From the NCBI RefSeq assembly GCF_000275845.1, contig NW_006766897.1, positions 548,321-612,320 on the forward strand: DNA of 64,000 nt, given 5' to 3'. Below, piece after piece: positions 1 through 11,002 of this stretch (positions are counted from its first letter, which is position 1; each line of letters begins with the position of its first letter). This stretch comes from Dichomitus squalens LYAD-421 SS1 (Eukaryota > Basidiomycota > Agaricomycetes > Polyporales > Polyporaceae). A program made the translations under genes and the position numbers. The notes below the pieces were generated by a model that made no database searches, was not told the DNA's origin, and was given only the letters and a program-made list of their open reading frames with translations.

Positions 1-924
1 GAAAAACGGAAGGACGGTGCTATCCGCGGCCTCATCGTACGCCCCATTGAACAATAAGGTGGGAACTTCTATCTTGCTCGCCTCTCCTATGATGCTCCAA
101 TCCTTCAACGAGCCAGTAATGTAGAATTCCGAAGGACCGTTCCTGTGACGTACGTGAGCAAGACTCGGTCTGAAGACATCGTGCAGCTGCGCTCACATCG
201 TGAGATATACGGTATGGTCCTTGTCCATCCACTCGAAGCTCTGGTGGAGCTCAGCGGGCCAGGGCTGGAGCCGGCATAGATGTTGCTTGTAGAATTCCAT
301 CATGGCGTCCTGATACTCCTTGTGGTCGGTCGTCCCGGCTTTCTCGTGTTTTATGAGGGCATCCTAAGGAACGGAGGGTGGTTGTCAAGCAAAGATAACC
401 ACTCATCGAAGATGCCTGCCTACCCGGACTTGCGGGTCCAATTTGGGTATCAACTCCTCGTTCGCCGCCTTCACGAACAGCCGCATATCCGCAGGACTGT
501 CCGCAATGATGAGACGCTGGAGACCTTTGGGCTGCCGAGTGGCGTGGCGGGCAGCGAGCATCCCACCCCAAGATTGCCCGAGTAAGGAGTAATTATCCTG
601 TATACCGAGGTGACGGAGGAGGTTGTCGAGCTCGTCCAGGAAGAGCTGCTCCGTCCAGAACGATCCGGCATCGCCGGACTTCTCTGGGAGGTGAGTCGAG
701 TCTCCATTGCCCAGTTGGTCGTAGAACACGACAGGAATAGAGTACTTGACGAAGAGATCGGCGATAGATAGGATGTAGTGGTGAGTGGATCCCGGTCCGC
801 CGTGGAGGGCAACGACGGGAGTTGTACCGGATTTGAGGTCTCCATAAACCTTGTACGAGGTCTGGCAAGGCTTCCCTGCTCCCGCATCAAATTCAACCGT
901 ACCGGTCAGAGTAGGAGTAGCCAT
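1..924 (-). CDS. Proline iminopeptidase-like alpha/beta hydrolase (peptidase S33), C-terminus cut by window edge
   Basis: The start ATG is at 924. The N-terminal exon shows the S33 pattern: oxyanion motif HGGPG near residue 42, then the nucleophile elbow GQSWGG about 75 residues later with the presumed catalytic Ser. Further exons, read through introns near 365-405 and 125-200, give DHKEYQDAMMEFY and then KDWSIIGEASKIEVPTLLFN followed by GAYDEA, which carries the likely catalytic Asp. The catalytic His lies beyond base 1. Family members remove N-terminal amino acids or hydrolyse L-amino acid amides in the cytosol. Fungal members of this sub-branch are often annotated as L-amino acid amidases, so the exact substrate is open. 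No signal peptide is seen. Confidence 0.85.
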
Positions 925-2139
925 GAGATCAAGCTATGGGGACAGGGCTAGCGGGGGGACGAGAATAATGGGGTGTTAAGAGAATCGCCTGAGTAGCAGA
1001 CGATAGGCATGAGAACCTTCGATCTCGAGATGATCACCTGTTATAGCGTCTTACGGTTGAGACGCTTGCAGCGCATCGCGTGGGCTTCTGGATGAGTTAT
1101 GCCGGATGCCGATGGTTGAAAGAACACACTGTCATCCAGGTTTATGGCAAAGCTGGCGGAAGAGCCCTCCGCAGTCGTTACTGTACTTCACATGGTCGTT
1201 ACGTGTCTGACCACAATGTGTCTCGGTTGACGCACAAATACCTCAAATGAGACAATTGCGGACACACTCCTGTGGTTCACATGCAATACAGAAGACATGC
1301 AGCATGTGTACGTACCTGCATGTGACATGTGAAGTACTACAGTAAGTCACAGAGCCGCGAGGCGCCCTCTCCTAAGGGATAGCTTACATAATCAGACGTG
1401 GCCTAACCGGACGGCGGACGGTGTCGCTCAGCTCGCAACAACCATGGTCTCCCTTCAGCGGACTATCCGCTCTATCCGCCGCGTTGGACTTCGGGAATGG
1501 TGGAGGCAGATGCAGTACATTGGTGATGCGAAGTCTGGCCGATTTGTGGGCAAGGACCAGTGCGTAACACACCATTCTGAGGAGGCCCATACAACGCTGA
1601 TCGCGCAATTGTGTGTAGGTTCGGAAACCGTTACTATGAGAATCTGAATCCTGAAGAGGAGGTCCCAGGTGAGCGCTTCGCGTGATGAAGAAGAGGTGTT
1701 GTTCGTACTGAACTACGCCAGGCCGTCACCGCTGGGTCGATTATGCTCAGGTATGTCATCAAACAATATGCATTCGACACCCGCGACCAATGTCCCTGTA
1801 TATAGCATGACTACAATGCTACGCAAGTTCCCGCAGAGTGGCACTCGTGGATTCACCACATCCGCAAGGACGCCCCAACCGAGGACAGAGTCATGCAGAA
1901 TTTGTCCCCTCCGTGGAAGGCGGTATGTCTGACCTGCATTCCACTTCACGTACTGCTCATCGCGGTCTGCTTCAGCCTTGGGTCGAGAATTTGACCGGAA
2001 CTCGTGGTGCTTACCGGGCATACAACACTGTCCGACCTAAGTACGAGGCTTGGGAGCCCAAGTCAACCCCGCGAGGAGGCCCGTCCGCGTAGAGCAGGTT
2101 CTCGCGAAATTTATTGGCGACGCGTGTACATCATTCTGT
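925..2139. other. Intergenic region, no gene seen
   Basis: This stretch separates the start of the S33 hydrolase from the stop of the L-2-hydroxyglutarate dehydrogenase. All open frames are short and resemble no family I know. I see no convincing RNA gene or repeat. It should hold the S33 promoter at its left end and the 3' UTR of the dehydrogenase at its right end. Confidence 0.5.
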
Positions 2140-3675
2140 CTATGCATGCCCACCGCCCATTATATCATCAACTACATACTCAGCGATTGCGAGGGACGAC
2201 GTCAGCCCTGGGCTCTCGACCCCGAGCAAGCTGATCAACTGCCCATCGCCCTGCCCGTTTGCGTAGTCTCGACGAAAAACAAAGTCCTGGAAACCTGCTC
2301 CCGGGCCTACGATCTTAGGCCTGATGCCGCAGTAGTCTGGCTGGAACCCTTCGAACTCCACGCCTGGCAGGTACTCCTTGACGGCATTGTACATAAGTTC
2401 CAGGCGGGAATCGTCGGGCACGAGGTGCCATTGCCAGAAGTCCGCATCATCGTCGGTTTCGGGAGGAGCGAGCCAGTCAATGTCGGGCCCGAATCGGACC
2501 TTTCCCTGCAAGTCCAAAGTGAGGTGGGTTCCTAGGGAGGCGAACGCGTGTGCATCTTTGCCGACATGTGGGCACGGGTATATGAGGTGTGAGACGCTGT
2601 TGATGCCGGGACCATGGTACGAAGCGTATGAGCCGCGGGCGAAGTACATGGGTATCCGCTCGTCCTCTGGAAGGATTGCATTCAGAATGCGCGGTGCAGT
2701 AAGGCCTGCGGAATTGATAACGGTCCGGGCAAGGAGCGCATCCCCATTTGCAGCATCGCCGGTCACTAGCTGCACAACCCAGCCGGGCGCGTCTCTACTT
2801 ATGTCGATGCGAACGACCTGCGTGGAATATACGATCTCGCTGCTTTCGGCGTCCAAGATCTCCTTCTCTAGACTCTGCATCAGGGCGTGCGAGTCCACGA
2901 TGCCTGTCTCGGGGCTCCATAGAGCGGCGACAATGTCCTTGTTCAGATCTGGCTCGAGCTCCCGGGCTTCGTCGCCTCCGATGAGCTTAGTGGGTAGGAC
3001 TGGCGATTGCGATTGGGTAGGATCTGAGTGCGGCGGCCAAGATAGTTTCTGAGCTTTAGCGTGGAGGCCCTCGATGTATGGCCGTTGTTCCTCGCGAGCA
3101 ATAACTAGCTTTCCGGTCTTTTTAAAGGGTACGTTGTGTCGCACACAGCGATCATACAGCAGTGTCCTTCCTCTCAGGCATAGATTCGTCTTGAGGGAGC
3201 CTGGAGGATAATAGAGTCCTGTTTTCCCGTGTGAGCTATGTGAGCTCAATTGCCAAGAGGGGATGCCAGGATGCCTGTTGGCCCACCTGCGTGGATCACC
3301 TCTGAGTTACGAGCGCTGCATATTCTGTGAGTGGACTTGATGGGAGCGACCTTGCGATATGAAATGTTACCTTGTTTCCTCGCCGGGGAGGTTGTGTCTC
3401 TCGACGAGGTACGTGCTTTTGTCAGGGAACCTCTGACCAAGTCGTTGTGCGATGGCAAGGCCAACGACACCTAATGTCTATGTCAACACCGGCGAGAGCC
3501 GTGAGGCAAGGACTTCGCGTTACCTCCTCCAATGACAAGATGGTCTACAGCATACTCCGGACTCTATTTGAGCCGGAGGTCTCAGTAAGAGAAGGTCGCG
3601 AGTGTTACGTGAACATACCTTGAATTTGTATTTGTTGGTACTATTGAGGGCTGCACGAAGGCCCCTTACTTGCAT
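2140..3675 (-). CDS. L2HGDH: L-2-hydroxyglutarate dehydrogenase, FAD-dependent, mitochondrial
   Basis: The enzyme oxidises L-2-hydroxyglutarate to 2-oxoglutarate and belongs to the DAO-type FAD oxidoreductases. I place the start at 3675 because a 19-codon first exon (MQVRGLRAALNSTNKYKFK, a plausible mitochondrial presequence) joins at 3619/3563 to an exon ending in VIGGG. A further splice completes the dinucleotide-binding motif VIGGGVVGLAIAQRL, followed by LVERHNLPGEET and the conserved NSEVIHAG-LYYPPGSLK. Two small exons lie between about 3250 and 3480. The long last exon (2140 to about 3210) carries the substrate domain, with GIVDSHALMQSLE, ARGSYASYHG and the C-terminal GVESPGLTSSLAIAEYV, as in the human and fungal enzymes. 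The total is about 430 aa, a normal size, with no breaks. Confidence 0.92.
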
Positions 3676-3931
3676 CGTGATAGCGCAGTCACCCCTGAAG
3701 CGGGACGTGTCTTTAGGTCGAGGTGCAACTTATGACGAGATCGTCCAGGTCTCAACACAAAGAAATTGGCATGAATGGACAGAGCCGCCCTTGTCTTCCC
3801 CGCTGAGTGACATCCTGTTGCATGCATGTGGGAACCGCTCGGCTGCACCAGAGCGTCATGGAGAGATTAGATCAGATTCAACCTCTAGTCGTCGATCGCT
3901 GTAATCTAGTCTTAAAGTTTGCGACATGACA

Positions 3932-5302
3932 TAAGATTGACCGCCCGCACAACCTGCTACTATGTCACAGCGTTACGAAGCACGTGAGTAAGGCGTCAAA
4001 CTAGTTAACGCGATGAGTTAAGTCGACAAGTCCCACATGTATGTATGCTGCTAGTATACATCTGATTGGTTCCAATGCTTACCTTGTACAGGGGAACCGA
4101 AAGTGAGTGCAGCCGGCCTTGATATCTCGGCAACAACTTGACTGAATGACTGATATGTTTGCAGGACCTGTTCTCTCCGCCTGTCAAGGGTTTCGATCAG
4201 ACTTCCTGGATGCCTGGGGCAATGGACCTATTTTTCATTCTGTTAGGAAGCTTGTGCACATCACCCAGTTGGGTAAACACACCTCTGATGTCGCCAGCGG
4301 CACATTCTCCTTGTTTTTCGCTACTCGGCTCCGTCTGGCCCGCAGTGAAAGTTGTTCCCTTGGTTTCTTCTGTGCATGCGCCCCTAGACTTTGTGACTGA
4401 GTTACTCTAGTGTAGCTTTCNNNNNNNNNNNNNNNNNNNNNNNNNNNNNNNNNNNNNNNNNNNNNNNNNNNNNNNNNNNNNNNNNNNNNNNNNNNNNNNN
4501 NNNNNNNNNNNNNNNNNNNNNNNNNNNNNNNNNNNNNNNNNNNNNNNNNNNNNNNNNNNNNNNNNNNNNNNNNNNNNNNNNNNNNNNNNNNNNNNNNNNN
4601 NNNNNNNNNNNNNNNNNNNNNNNNNNNNNNNNNNNNNNNNNNNNNNNNNNNNNNNNNNNNNNNNNNNNNNNNNNNNNNNNNNNNNNNNNNNNNNNNNNNN
4701 NNNNNNNNNNNNNNNNNNNNNNNNNNNNNNNNNNNNNNNNNNNNNNNNNNNNNNNNNNNNNNNNNNNNNNNNNNNNNNNNNNNNNNNNNNNNNNNNNNNN
4801 NNNNNNNNNNNNNNNNNNNNNNNNNNNNNNNNNNNNNNNNNNNNNNNNNNNNATTCTCCTTGTTTTCGCTACTCGGCTCCGTCTGGCCCGCAGTGAAAGT
4901 TGTTCCCTTGGTTTCTTCTGTGCATGCGCCCCTAGATTTGTGACTGAGTTACTCTAGTGTAGCTTTCATTTGGGCATGTTGCGAGGCAAGGCCGTATGTT
5001 CCCTGCCAGCGGGAATGATATTTCGCCTTTCTTGGACAGTACCCAATTCAGACATGTCTTAAGCGCCTGAGAGATCGCGAACAATGCATGACTATCTACT
5101 TTGTTCAGGAAGGCAAATCGGAAAATCGGAAACCTGAGAACTCTAGAGACACTATATAGGTACAGTTCTCTGGTTTCGGATATGTAAGGAAGGCCCTCAC
5201 TCTTGAGCCTATAGTTTTGCAAACATCTCTCCCTGCCAAAGCAGGTCAAGCGTGACAGTTCTGAGCACGTGATGTAGTAGGTTGTGCGGGCGGCCAATCT
5301 TA
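3932..5302. mobile_element. TA-flanked terminal-inverted-repeat element A (MITE-like), contains assembly gap
   Basis: A 27-nt arm at 3934-3960, beginning AGATTGACCGCCCGC, is repeated in inverse orientation at 5274-5300 with 25 of 27 bases matching. Each arm is bordered on the outside by TA (3932-3933 and 5301-5302), the target-site duplication expected of Tc1/mariner-type elements. No transposase is visible between the arms, so if this is an element it is non-autonomous. The interior contains 432 N and an artefactual duplication, so its true length is uncertain, perhaps about 0.8 kb. The superfamily is inferred only from the TA. Confidence 0.6.
4304..4967. other. Assembly gap (432 N at 4421-4852) with duplicated contig ends
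   Basis: The 117 bases that end exactly at the first N (4304-4420) reappear immediately after the last N (4853-4967). The two copies differ only by two one-base length differences (TTTTT/TTTT and AGACTTT/AGATTT). Two overlapping contig ends separated by an unmerged scaffold gap would give exactly this picture. Confidence 0.85.
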
Positions 5303-6007
5303 CTAGTGCGACCCCAGAAGCGACGCATTAAGCGCCTGACCCCAGAAGCGACTGACACGCCTCCAGGTCTCGCATTTCCCTGCCAATAAATGTACAAATG
5401 TTACACATGAGACTATGTGCTTCTGAACTATTACTTCCAAAAAGAAAGAAGGAAATCGGGAGGAATTCGCTCCCGATACAAGTCAATCTGAGTAGGGTTC
5501 CAGGGGTTTACTAACCTTGTTGAATTGCCACAAAGAGATCGGCCCTGCCGATCTTCTTGTAACTCCAGAGATTATTTTTAACATGTGCACTGAGTATTAT
5601 AATCCAGTTTCGGAAGCATTACGGATTGCGGTACCTGAGGAATGGGAAGGGGGTCTCTCGTGCGTGACATTCAGCCACTGACCGAGATAAGGCTGACTTT
5701 GATTTTGAGCGCCTCGACTAGTGTTCCTTCCGCCAACGTCGTTATCAAACGACTGATAATGGCGGTGTTTGAATCGGTAGTCTTCGGCACCGTGACCATC
5801 TGTGGGCGCCTTTCCGTCGTTTCTGGGGTCAGACGTGTAATTCCACGATGCTCGAAGCAAAATTCCACAGATCGCCTTCATATTTGACGGGTATATACTG
5901 TCTACGATACAGATCAATTTTTCCAAATTTGATATTTATGGGGGAAGATGCGATGGAGATATGCACGAAATACATTCTGGGCCGTCGCTTCTGGGGTCAC
6001 ACTAGTA
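5301..6007. mobile_element. TA-flanked terminal-inverted-repeat element B (MITE), about 703 bp
   Basis: A 23-nt terminal repeat beginning CTAGTGCGACCCCAGAAG at 5303-5325 recurs inverted at 5983-6005 with 22 of 23 matches. TA lies outside both ends (5301-5302 and 6006-6007). A second, subterminal copy of the core GACCCCAGAAGCGAC lies at about 5339, and an inverted partner with one change lies at about 5817-5832. Such nested pairs look like transposase-binding sites. No coding sequence is credible inside. The left TA is the same dinucleotide that closes element A, so the two elements abut. The right end lies about 130 bp upstream of the CNS1 start. Confidence 0.7.
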
Positions 6008-6138
6008 TGTAGACCCGAGCTGCTTCCAGAGATTGCCCCTTCCCGTATCTATCTACTGCCTCTCTTTCGAGAGTTTTCTGAGTCCGTGCCAAAGCCTACA
6101 CTTGCTTGCCGGTCGATTCTCTGTGACCAATAGCGACA

Positions 6139-7397
6139 ATGGCGACGGAGGAGAAGCTCCCGCTGCCCCAGCCCGCTCCCATCGAGGACAAGCTAGCGGC
6201 GTTCAACACCGTCCCCCTCTTCATGCGGTCTCTGCCGGAGGACGGCGCTGAGGACCCAGCCATTGCTGCGCTGCAAAGCCTTGCATATGAGGGGACGCCA
6301 GATGGTAGGTAAGAATTCCGTCCCATCTATTAACAAACCTGTGATCCACGATCCTGCTCAGAGGTTGCGCAAAACTTCAAGGAGCAGGGTAACGACTACT
6401 ACAAGGGGAAGAGATATCGCGAGGCGTTAGGGTTCTACACGCAAGGTGTGGACGCGAAGCCTACGGATAAGTCGTTGCTAGAAGCTCTACTATGCAATCG
6501 CGCGGCTTGCAACCTGGAGCTCCGTGAGTAGCCATTGAATCGCATGGATCACTAGTGCTGAGTTTCGATTCAGAGAATTACGGTTCGGTGCTCCGGGATT
6601 GCTCAAGGGCAATAGAGGTTAACATCCAGTCGTCTAAGGCGTACTACCGTTCCGCTATGGCGTTAATTGCACTCGAGCGATACGACGAGGCGTTGGATGC
6701 CTGTGACCGCTGTCTCCAGTTCGATAAGGACAACAGAACTGTACAGGCGGCGAGAGATAAGGCGGCAAAGTTGAAGGAAACGAAGGAGCGTAAAGAGCGA
6801 GAGCGGCAGGAGAGGCTGCGACAAGAGCAATTGAACAAAGAGAGGCTAAGGGCAGCGTACCAGGTGAATTCTATCCTTTCCAATACGTCTAGGCACCAGA
6901 ATTGAAATCAAGCTCGTTTGGTGCAGGAACGCAATATTATTGATGCCCCAGTGCCTGACAATGTGGCGAAGACCTCGTACGAACCACATTTTGATCCCGA
7001 AGACCCTTCCAACAACACCATGATCTTCCCCGTGCTATTCATGTACCCGCAATATGCGACAAGCGACCTGATATCCCACTTCCAAGAAGATACACCATTC
7101 TCTGCACATCTTAGCGTCATGTTTCCGGCAGGTGCACCACCGCCCGAGTGGGACAAGAAGGGAGAGTACGTGGACGGGAATCTAGTCGTCTTCGGATGGA
7201 CGAAGCGGCGGAGGTTGCTTAAGATTGGCAAGAAGATGACGCTGCGCGACGTGTGCAAGGCGGCAAAGGCAAAGGAGGGGGAGCCTGGAGATGGGCTTGA
7301 GATGCGTGATGGGACGCTAACATTCGTTGTGTTGCCCAAGGGTACCGAGGAGCAGAAGTGGGTAGAGGACTTCAAGAAGAACAGAGACTCTTCCTAA
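6139..7397 (+). CDS. CNS1: Cns1/TTC4-type Hsp90 co-chaperone (TPR protein)
   Basis: Four exons give about 380 aa starting MATEEKLPLPQPAPIEDKL. Introns lie at about 6305-6360, 6523-6571 and 6862-6926, and every join keeps frame (for example D-E-V-A and L-E-L-Q-N). A TPR block (NFKEQGNDYYKGKRYREAL, then CNRAACNLEL and SKAYYRSAMALIALERYDEAL) is followed by a strongly charged helix rich in K, E and R. A C-terminal domain with LFMYPQYATSDLI and DGTLTFVVLPKGTEE corresponds to the wheel domain of Cns1. Cns1 and TTC4 bind the C-termini of Hsp90 and Hsp70 and are linked to translation elongation factor folding in yeast. The start codon is the first ATG of the frame and follows MITE B closely. Confidence 0.92.
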
Positions 7398-7829
7398 AAG
7401 TTGTAGCTATGAGCATGATGAAGATGTATGTCTATATGCAAGCAAGTGTGCGAAAGCCTGGTGGACTGTAAGCGAAAAACGCAGCACATATATGAGTCTA
7501 GAGACAAGAAGTTGAGTATGCGGCAGACATGTTGCAAGCGCCGGAGCCAGCTCCGTTTGTGCGTGTTTGCTATTTTCCCAGCCAAGCAAACCCCAGCGCT
7601 CGTAGAACAACTGCCAGAAGGCAAGCAACGGACACACTATCGACGACGGCGACAGGTTCGGTGAGTGTTATTATGCCCTTTCTCTGCGTGATGAGGGTTG
7701 GAGAAGGCTGTTGGATTTGCGGTGGTGAAATGGGAGTGAGGGGATGGGTGGAATGAGATGGATTGGCTGAGTACGGTTTGGATGCTAACTAATCCGTCTC
7801 CCGTTTGCTAGGAACCTCCAGACAGCAAG
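7398..7829 (+). promoter_or_regulatory. CNS1 3' flank and RPS7 promoter with a 5'-UTR intron
   Basis: A donor GTGAGTGTTA at 7661 and an acceptor TTTGCTAG ending at 7811 define a likely 151-nt intron in the RPS7 leader, leaving only 18 nt between the acceptor and the ATG. Leader introns are common in fungal ribosomal-protein genes. No ORF here resembles a protein. Confidence 0.5.
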
Positions 7830-8575
7830 ATGTCCGTCCAGCACAAGATCTTCCGCACGGCCAACGCGCCCAAGACCGCTCCTGATGAGACTGAGACCGC
7901 CGTCGCGCAGGCGATCATCGACCTCGAGAACAGCGCACCCGAGCTCAAGGCTGAGCTCCGCCCACTCCAGATCTCCGCTGCCCGTGAGGTCGATGTCCGT
8001 GGTGGCAAGAAGGCCATCGTTATCTTCGTTCCCGTCCCTCAGCTCAAGGCGTTCCACAAGGTCCAGCAGAGGTCAGTTTCCGTCCAGAGTCGATGCCTTG
8101 GTATTGTGCGCGCGGAGGAAATAGTGGAAGCTCGGGTTGACCGTGTCTTCATATCTCAGGCTGACCCGTGAGCTCGAGAAGAAGTTCTCGGACCGTCACG
8201 TCGTCTTCGTTGCCCAGCGTCGGATGCTCCGCAAGCCTACGCGCAACTCCCGCGTACAGCAGAAGCGCCCCCGTTCCCGCACGCTCACGAGCGTCCACGA
8301 CAAGATCCTAGAGGACCTTGTCTTCCCCACTGAGATCGTCGGCAAGAGGACGCGTGTTGCTGTTGATGGCTCAAAACTCCTCAAGGTGTACGTGCCTCTA
8401 TTGTTTCTATTATGTCCCACTGGGCCATGGTGGCCAGCTGACTGGGTGTTTCAGTTTCCTTGACTCCAAGGACGCCACTTCATTGGAATACAAGCTTGAC
8501 TCGTTCTCGTCGGTGTACCGCCGCCTGACAGGGAAGGATGTCGTTTTCGAGTTCCCCGTGCAGGCGCAGGAGTAG
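7830..8575 (+). CDS. RPS7: 40S ribosomal protein eS7
   Basis: Exons 7830-8071, 8160-8387 and 8455-8575 give exactly 196 residues, the usual eS7 length. The sequence begins [10 protein letters not shown] and contains [20 protein letters not shown], then [20 protein letters not shown], then [20 protein letters not shown]. It ends [14 protein letters not shown], all characteristic of the eS7 family of the small subunit. Both introns are phase 2 with canonical ends. The short distance to the leader-intron acceptor supports this ATG. Confidence 0.97.
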
Positions 8576-9013
8576 AGGGCTGCAGCTTGAGCGTTCGGGG
8601 TGTATAGCACTATGTCATTCTACTGTCTCACCATTACCAAAAATTATGCGCGCATGCCCCTCTACATGCCCGTTTTGCTGCGGAATCTGTATGCGGCCCC
8701 GGTGGACCGGGTGTTTGAGAAATCATCCGGAGTGAGCCACTCGGCCACAAACGATCTCGTAGGGTGTGGGAGCAGTGCCGGATCGGGCGGCGTCTGTGGC
8801 CAGGGCGGCGCCTGTGGCCGCACCGGGCAGCCGAGGAGGCGATAGACGCCGTTGGGCGTATTGGTTGTGCATCTCAAACAGCTCAAGAGAGGAACGGTTG
8901 CGCCTCTGTCCCCCTGCTTCCCTCCCGTTACCCGACTCTCCTCCGGCCCCTGCCCCCCTCCCCCCTGAGTGTCGCGGCTCCCCGCACCCTCCGCCCCCGA
9001 CGGTGCCCCTGCT
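8576..9013. other. Intergenic, RPS7 3' end and Rab promoter
   Basis: The part near 8930-9000 is a C-rich pyrimidine tract just before the Rab start, as is usual in promoters and leaders of this genome type. I see no gene or RNA. Confidence 0.4.
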
Positions 9014-10473
9014 ATGATGGCGGAATACTCTCGTCTGGATCCCTACCGGAAGGCCCGATACGACCAGGGGGTCGATGCAAAGATAGTAATCATGGGCAAT
9101 ACAGGTCCGTGCTTCTCAAACTTTCGCTGGAGCCGCTATTACGTGCACCGAGCCTGAGAGCTGACACGTCGCCCAGGCGTCGGCAAGACCAGCCTCCTCC
9201 ACAGATATACCCAGGGCAAGTTCGATCCCAAGAACACCACCTCCACCACTGGTGCATTCTTTGTTACCAAGAAGGTAACCGTCGATGGCACAAAGGTCAG
9301 GCTACAGCTGTGGGACACCGCTGGCCAGGAGCGATTTCGCAGCATGGTATGTCCCCACCCTTTTACTCGTAGCAACCTCCGCACATAATTGGTGGCCTAT
9401 TATGCTCACGCCCGCCCTTGTTGTCGCCAGGCACCGATGTACTACCGCGGCGCGAACGCTGCCCTACTATTGTATGATATCACGAATGCCTCCAGTTTTG
9501 AAGACGTCCGCGGGTGGTTGGAAGGTACGCACAATAGCATGAAATGCGTTTGATGGGCGCGCTCGCTACTTTGCATTCATCCATCTAACATCAAGACGTC
9601 GGCTATTACAGAACTCAAGAAGAACTGCTCCCCCGACTTGATCATCTACATCGTCGGCGCGAAGGCCGACCTCCACCAGTTCAGGCAGGTTACGTCCGAC
9701 CTCGCCCGTTTATCGCTCCACACCTGGTTTCCCCCACCACGCCCGCCAACGCCTCCTCCTCCTCCAGCGTCTGCGGCCGCTTCTACATTCTCCTACATTC
9801 GTCCCCGCTTCACATCCTTCACGAGTATCCGCTCCGTGCCCACATTAGCACCAACGAACCCAAAACCGCAATCCACCACACCCGAACCTGATAATCCTGC
9901 CTTCAATGACCCACGCTCGTCAGCGATCAAGCGTTCCAATACCTCTGCCTATACCCGTCCACGCGCCAAGAGCGGCGACCTACTATTACCGAGGTCAAAC
10001 TCGCTAGCCTCTGGCGTGCGGCCAATACCCTCTCGATTGGCACATCGACCGGCGGGATGGAACGACATCGGTGACGGGAGCAGTAACAGCCTACCAGAAG
10101 ACGATGATGAAGCGGAAACGGGTGAAGACCAGGAGTGGGGCCTCCGGAAAGGCATGGAATTGTTCGAGGTGTCAGCCAAGGACGACTTCGGTAAGCCAAC
10201 TGTCGCATGGTCGCTGCCAAATAAATGTAAATGCTGAGTGCTCATCCGGTCGCTATTCGCTGTCTAGGCATCCAGCATCTGTTCAACAGCCTAATAGCCG
10301 CTATTATCGAGAAAAAAGACATGATTGAGCGCGAGAACGAGATTAAGCGGCGCGACAGTGTACTGCTCTCTAGCTCCGCAACGCCCGTATGGGCTGCGCA
10401 GGCTGACCAAGAGGAAGCCCGCGAAAAGGCCCGGGCAGCCTCTAGCTCGTCATGGAGCTGTTGTCAGACATAG
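9014..10473 (+). CDS. Rab-family small GTPase with long disordered insert and altered G4 motif
   Basis: Five exons give about 379 aa, versus about 200 for a normal Rab. Residues 1-140 are a standard Rab core: G1 GNTGVGKTS (28-36), G3 WDTAGQE (76-82) and [15 protein letters not shown]. The G4 motif reads AKAD at 135-138 instead of NKxD. A proline- and serine-rich segment of about 150 residues follows ([18 protein letters not shown] onward), and the G5 motif SAK returns at about residue 306 with a normal final helix. The C-terminus reads SWSCCQT, so two cysteines lie third and fourth from the end and could be geranylgeranylated. Rabs direct membrane traffic. The core resembles the Rab5/22/24 group, but I cannot assign a subfamily. 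The insert sits in one open exon and is not an obvious missed intron. Confidence 0.85.
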
Positions 10474-11002
10474 CATCTTGCCAGCCACAACCTCTTTCTA
10501 CCTCTGTACTGCCCTAGGTCGCCTATTCGTTGCTCTTCATTTTATGACCCTATGTTATTACCTTCCCTACGCACATTATGACCCAACCTCTTCCCCTGAG
10601 GTTCCAGCACATCTCTCGTCTGTCACACGCCCAACGTCCCAACGTCATTCTCCTGTCTGTCCCGCTACGTTGTCCACCTATCTCATGACACTCTTCCATT
10701 TATCGCTTTTTACTGCATATCGTATTGTACATACATTGTCCATAGTGATACAGCTATGTTGGTTCTCGTAGCACTCATGATGAAATGCAATGCATCTTGC
10801 CGCTGCTTTCGCTTTTCCATAATCTCATCTGCTTGTCCTCCTCTTTGATTGATCTTGCGATGCACCCGCGCTTGATTTGGGCAACATAGACGATCGTCGA
10901 TGCCGAGCCATCCAAGCCTTAATCGTCCGTCTGTGCTCCCCCGCTGCTTGCCCTCGTACGCTCCTCTCCCTCCTACCCTCCACGCTCAGAGCCCACCTCG
11001 TC
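10474..11002. other. Intergenic, Rab 3' end and AMMECR1 promoter
   Basis: Nothing gene-like was seen. An in-frame upstream ATG at 10877 would lengthen the next protein by 42 residues, but those residues look unlike coding sequence. Confidence 0.4.
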
